Assembly: GCA_913020155.1 (NCBI GenBank)
Contig: CAJWBA010000019.1
Location: 1 to 38,711 of the forward strand
DNA length: 38,711 nucleotides
Direction: 5' to 3'
From: an uncultured Flavobacteriales bacterium
Lineage (GTDB): Bacteria > Bacteroidota > Bacteroidia > Flavobacteriales > Flavobacteriaceae
Shown here: one piece after another, positions 36,401 to 38,711 of the stretch
Position numbering within the stretch: position 1 is the first letter of the stretch
Layout of the letters: every line of letters begins with the position of its first letter
Notes under the pieces: generated by a model
The model's input: only the letters and a program-made list of their open reading frames with translations
Told to the model about the DNA's origin: nothing
Database searches by the model: none
Translations under genes and position numbers: made by a program

Positions 36401-38711
36401 TGAATCAACATCAAAAGTAATAGACGATACAATAGTACCATCTATCAAAAAATCATCAAAATTAGAAACTGTTATTGTTTGAGATACATTCCAATTTGCG
36501 AAGGTAAATCGAACACTAGATACAGAGGACGAAACTTCATCATTAGGATTTATGGTTAAATTTAAAACAACATCAGTAGCCGGTTGCGAATCGAGAATTA
36601 TTGTAAAACTAGCCGTTTGTGAATCTCCCTCTATTAAAACTCCGGTAAGGGGTGACAAAGAATAACCAGCTGAATCATTATCTGCATTATTGACCGTGGC
36701 TGTTTGAGAGGCTAAAGAGGTAAATGCCGAGTCGGAAGCTGAATTAATACTTGCTGAAATACTTGCTGTTTGGGTTCCATCAACAGTCAATTCATCTACT
36801 GAATTCAAAACAATAGTTTGAGCTATGTTCCAATTCAATGGAGTAAAGGTTAGGCTTGTTGTACCAACGGTAACCTCTGTTAAGTCCAAACTTTTTATAT
36901 CTATTATAACATCAGTCAACGGTTCTGCTGTCAGAACCACTGAAACACTTGCAGTCTGAGGATTATTTTCGGTCAAAGTTCCTGAAACTGTACTAAGTAA
37001 AAATCCTGCTACCTCATCATCTACTATTTGAATTGCATAAGTTGGCAGGGGATTCGGGTTAACATAGCAATCATCTGAAAGAGGATCATTAATTCGTACC
37101 GTAAAATTTGCAGTCTGAGTCCCATCAGCAATTGAGTTATCAACGGTTGTTACAGTTCCAATTTGAGAAACATTCCAATTAGAGGGAGTAAAGGTAATTG
37201 ATGAAGTTGATACAGTCATCTGAGTTAAATCTGAAGAAGCTATATCATAAGTTACAGGACTAGTAGGAGGATCATTCAAGACCAAAGAAAAGGTGGAAAC
37301 CGTACTGCCTTCTGTCAGATTTAAAATTGGAGGTACAAGCGTATAAGAACCGTCCGTAAGATAGATAGTAACAGCTAATCGATTCAAACTGTTACGGTAA
37401 TCAATATTGGAAGTGTCAGAAAGATTAGCAGCCTCAATATAATATGTAGCTCCATTTACCAACTCGTTTGTAATTGGGAGTTCAGAAGCAGAACCAATAG
37501 GAGTTGAAAACCAAACTCCATTGTAAGGCGTTCCCCCAGCGTCAGACCCGTTGTCCACAATAATATCATTCAAAGTTGGAGAAGCTTGTAAACAAAAAGT
37601 TTGACTACTTGCACCTGTTGGGGTTAAAATTTCATCTGTCATACAGAGTGAATTATTATCAAAACGAACACTTTGTTCATTTTTAGCACCCCCTGTAGAT
37701 GCCGTAAAACCCATGTAAGCGATGTTAGAATTCAATACTGTTCCTATCAAGTCAATGGACTTGCTATCGGAATAAACAGTTCCGTTATTGTGAGTAAACG
37801 TATAAGATAAAATAGTTGATTGGGGGTTCCACTTTATTAGTATATTATGCCAATTCCCATCTTCAAGATTGATGGTTTCAATTGTATCAGGGGATCCTTG
37901 TTGATTCATTGATGAGTCACCGTTGAGAATAAATCCAATGTGATCGGCTCCACTATTGGGGTCATGACCATTTCTGTATGTATCCATTTCAATTGCATAA
38001 GACGGAGTTATTCCGCCATAACCCAAGCCACCACCAGAGGTACCCTGACCCAAATCTAAATTTTGCAGTACAAATGCAATTCCATCTGCCCCACTATCGC
38101 TGTTTCCAAAATTTAAATCAACATCAAAAGTAAATTCAACTCTGAGGTCCAGCCTTCTTTGATACCAAACTGATCCAGATTGAGTATTTAAATTCGGTGT
38201 AATTCTATAAAGACCTGCTCCTTGATGAATTGCTGAATTATTTATTGCAAACTCTGAACTATCAAAATTTCTGGTAAAACAAACTTCTAAATCATCATCT
38301 AAATTTCGTGCTTGAATTGTTTTATCAATCAATAAATCAAAGTCATCATCTGACAGGCTATCAACAATAGATACAATCAAATTACTAGTTATATCGGAAT
38401 CACGTATCGTGTCGTCAACACCTGTTATAGTTATCAATTTTTGATTATTCCAATTCAAAGGTGTAAAGGTGAGGGTAGTTGAAGATACACTAACCTCTGA
38501 TGGATCAACAATTGTAATAGATAAAACAACATTTGAATCAGGTTTATGCACCAATCCGATCAATACACTACTGGTATTAGTTCCTGACTCATTAACCGTT
38601 ACAAAATTTTCGCTAACCGTAAAATCAGGTGGACATACACTAATATTAATTGGATCCGAATCAAGAAATTCTTCGGGTTCTCCTGGACAACTTATAAAAC
38701 CTCTGATCAAA
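33452..38711 (-). CDS. Giant type B T9SS cargo adhesin with lectin domain (5' end outside window)
   Basis: The visible 1752 codons run off the right edge, so the N-terminus and signal peptide are missing. Domains in order, numbered from the window edge: one Calx-beta-like repeat (about 30-140); an L-type lectin-like domain (about 143-357, with DSGADGIAFVLQN and IEMDTYRNGHDPNSGADHIG); a strand-rich Ig-like segment (360-455); eight more repeats (460-1375, core pattern FTPxNWNxxQxIxxxxVDDxxxDG); thrombospondin type 3 calcium-binding repeats (1375-1520, DxDxDG runs); and a C-terminal CHU_C type B sorting domain (1656-1752, VIPNAFSPDGDGVNDTW to GYVYIKRR). Such proteins are exported through T9SS and attached to or released from the surface. 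A role in adhesion, possibly to glycans, is inferred. It heads the operon with the SprF-like and OmpA genes. Confidence 0.93.
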   Translation of the reverse strand, partial: LIRGFISCPGEPEEFLDSDPINISVCPPDFTVSENFVTVNESGTNTSSVLIGLVHKPDSNVVLSITIVDPSEVSVSSTTLTFTPLNWNNQKLITITGVDDTIRDSDITSNLIVSIVDSLSDDDFDLLIDKTIQARNLDDDLEVCFTRNFDSSEFAINNSAIHQGAGLYRITPNLNTQSGSVWYQRRLDLRVEFTFDVDLNFGNSDSGADGIAFVLQNLDLGQGTSGGGLGYGGITPSYAIEMDTYRNGHDPNSGADHIGFILNGDSSMNQQGSPDTIETINLEDGNWHNILIKWNPQSTILSYTFTHNNGTVYSDSKSIDLIGTVLNSNIAYMGFTASTGGAKNEQSVRFDNNSLCMTDEILTPTGASSQTFCLQASPTLNDIIVDNGSDAGGTPYNGVWFSTPIGSASELPITNELVNGATYYIEAANLSDTSNIDYRNSLNRLAVTIYLTDGSYTLVPPILNLTEGSTVSTFSLVLNDPPTSPVTYDIASSDLTQMTVSTSSITFTPSNWNVSQIGTVTTVDNSIADGTQTANFTVRINDPLSDDCYVNPNPLPTYAIQIVDDEVAGFLLSTVSGTLTENNPQTASVSVVLTAEPLTDVIIDIKSLDLTEVTVGTTSLTFTPLNWNIAQTIVLNSVDELTVDGTQTASISASINSASDSAFTSLASQTATVNNADNDSAGYSLSPLTGVLIEGDSQTASFTIILDSQPATDVVLNLTINPNDEVSSSVSSVRFTFANWNVSQTITVSNFDDFLIDGTIVSSITFDVDSSSDIEFSSLASQTILAPNLDNEIAGFTLSAIGGGSLQEASSANVSFTIVLDAQPSLAEIIIIDITSIDLTEVNVEGLSTPKVFTSANWNVPQTVILNSVDDIILDGTTTNSVTVEVNALSANSFLAVASQSVNVQNLDNEIPGFQVSSVLGVLTEAASPTASFEVILDVEPLTNVTINLFSNDSTEAGVVAPSFLIFTPTSWNVSQTVNLFQVDDFLIDGSQNSSITASIDAGSNAGFLAVPSKDVLVTTLDNDLAGITIVVLDNLCSESGDTAQFTLQLDAIPRANVTIDLNSSMISEATVGVNQVLFTPANWNIPQIITVTGVDDSPPISDGSQSVTISTFNVNSTDADFNAITDAQVEDVVIMNQDNDAPGIVLSLLNNNFFTSENGQTVTVQFRLLSRPLGDEDVVVPLSLAGDIDEITLSANSITIEASNWDNPAENQIIVTGQDDFIIDGTQSITLITGDPSSIDFDHNTLTAQDVADVELYNLDNDSPSLFVSEPQAVSENASTTYLTVKLTTSISISTTILIIAEDLTELSVITPQLVFTPTNWNIPQIITVIGVDDYIIDGDIISNVVISIDAPNSDPDYRSILDEIRSIINFDNDRDQDSDGAIDALDNCILISNSDQADLDLDGIGDVCDDDIDGDGVLNTDELADNSDPNNPCEFIFQSITIDVLGTGDCDSDGLINSIDLDDDNDGILDTEEFFQDEDSDGIPNTFDLDSDNDGCYDVLEAGFNDQDDDGILGTGIIEVDALGQVINHGGYLDPADMNLNGVYDFKEENDLIRFETEVAPVTRYSSNRMEFTVGLSLDSFATYQWQINLGSEEFPTWINVEESSLQRGTNTKQLLILQAPKSSIDKQYRIVVNNTAFACQNSLISKTKVTESGLVIPNAFSPDGDGVNDTWEIQGLNSRGGYVITIFNRWENIVFKTNQYNNDWQGESVNTALLSSNNLLPDGTYFYLIEWEDNSQPNTGYVYIKRRQN
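34586..37333 (-). repeat. Eight tandem Calx-beta-like protein repeats
   Basis: Eight units of about 112-122 residues follow one another, each with a conserved FTPxNWN and VDD(x)nDG core. The cores fall near residues 506, 621, 734, 851, 966, 1078, 1200 and 1316; a ninth lies upstream of the lectin domain near 81. The DNA has drifted between units, so the array is old and not a recent slippage product. One unit is divergent (IEASNWDNPAENQIIVTGQD), and the seventh core of the whole series carries an extra PPIS insertion. Confidence 0.85.

Noticed and set aside
34586-37333. Repeated DNA that might be a CRISPR-like or satellite array
   Set aside because: The periodicity (about 340-360 bases) is in frame and reflects protein domains; the DNA is divergent and there are no short identical repeats with spacers.

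Overview
The window looks like chromosomal DNA from a marine-type member of the Flavobacteriaceae (Bacteroidota). The base composition is AT-rich. There are Porin_10, PorP/SprF and type B type IX secretion (T9SS) proteins, several lipoproteins with short Bacteroidota-type lipoboxes, and A-rich sequence before starts instead of strong Shine-Dalgarno sites. Several promoters carry the Bacteroidota -7 box TAnnTTTG. I see no phage, insertion sequence, CRISPR array or plasmid gene.

Positions 1-21.6 kb are a compact core block. It runs: Porin_10 outer-membrane protein (-) diverging from rnhB and a large lipoprotein (+); lipB with a small Pmp3/YqaE membrane protein (-); lysS, manA and a Spy-like gene broken by an in-frame stop (+); hemL, a glucosaminidase-LysM protein and an ACC-deaminase-like PLP enzyme packed without gaps (-); two small genes (DUF5522-like Cys-rich microprotein, DUF4136 lipoprotein) and a SulP transporter (+); alaS (-) diverging from an M23 peptidase and MerR regulator (+); the GTPase pair der and era (-); and an initiator tRNA-Met with a strong terminator (+).

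Positions 21.6-28 kb look accessory. Spacers are long (354, 248 and 390 bases). The genes are a PHB-depolymerase-type esterase lipoprotein, a LolA-like periplasmic protein, a 1005-residue BNR/VPS10-type propeller protein, and a decaying XRE regulator with a small membrane protein.

Positions 28-38.7 kb hold two envelope modules. The first is a PAP2 phosphatase followed at once by an EptA-type phosphoethanolamine transferase, a likely lipid A remodelling pair. The second is a minus-strand operon of three genes: a very large type B T9SS cargo adhesin (lectin domain, nine Calx-beta-like repeats, thrombospondin type 3 repeats, CHU_C sorting domain; its 5' end lies outside the window), a PorP/SprF partner and a TPR-PD40-OmpA protein.

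The most unusual item is that last OmpA protein. A SPOR-like domain appears to be inserted inside its OmpA peptidoglycan-binding fold. I did not find a wholly new multi-gene system. All calls come from reading the sequence; no database search was run.
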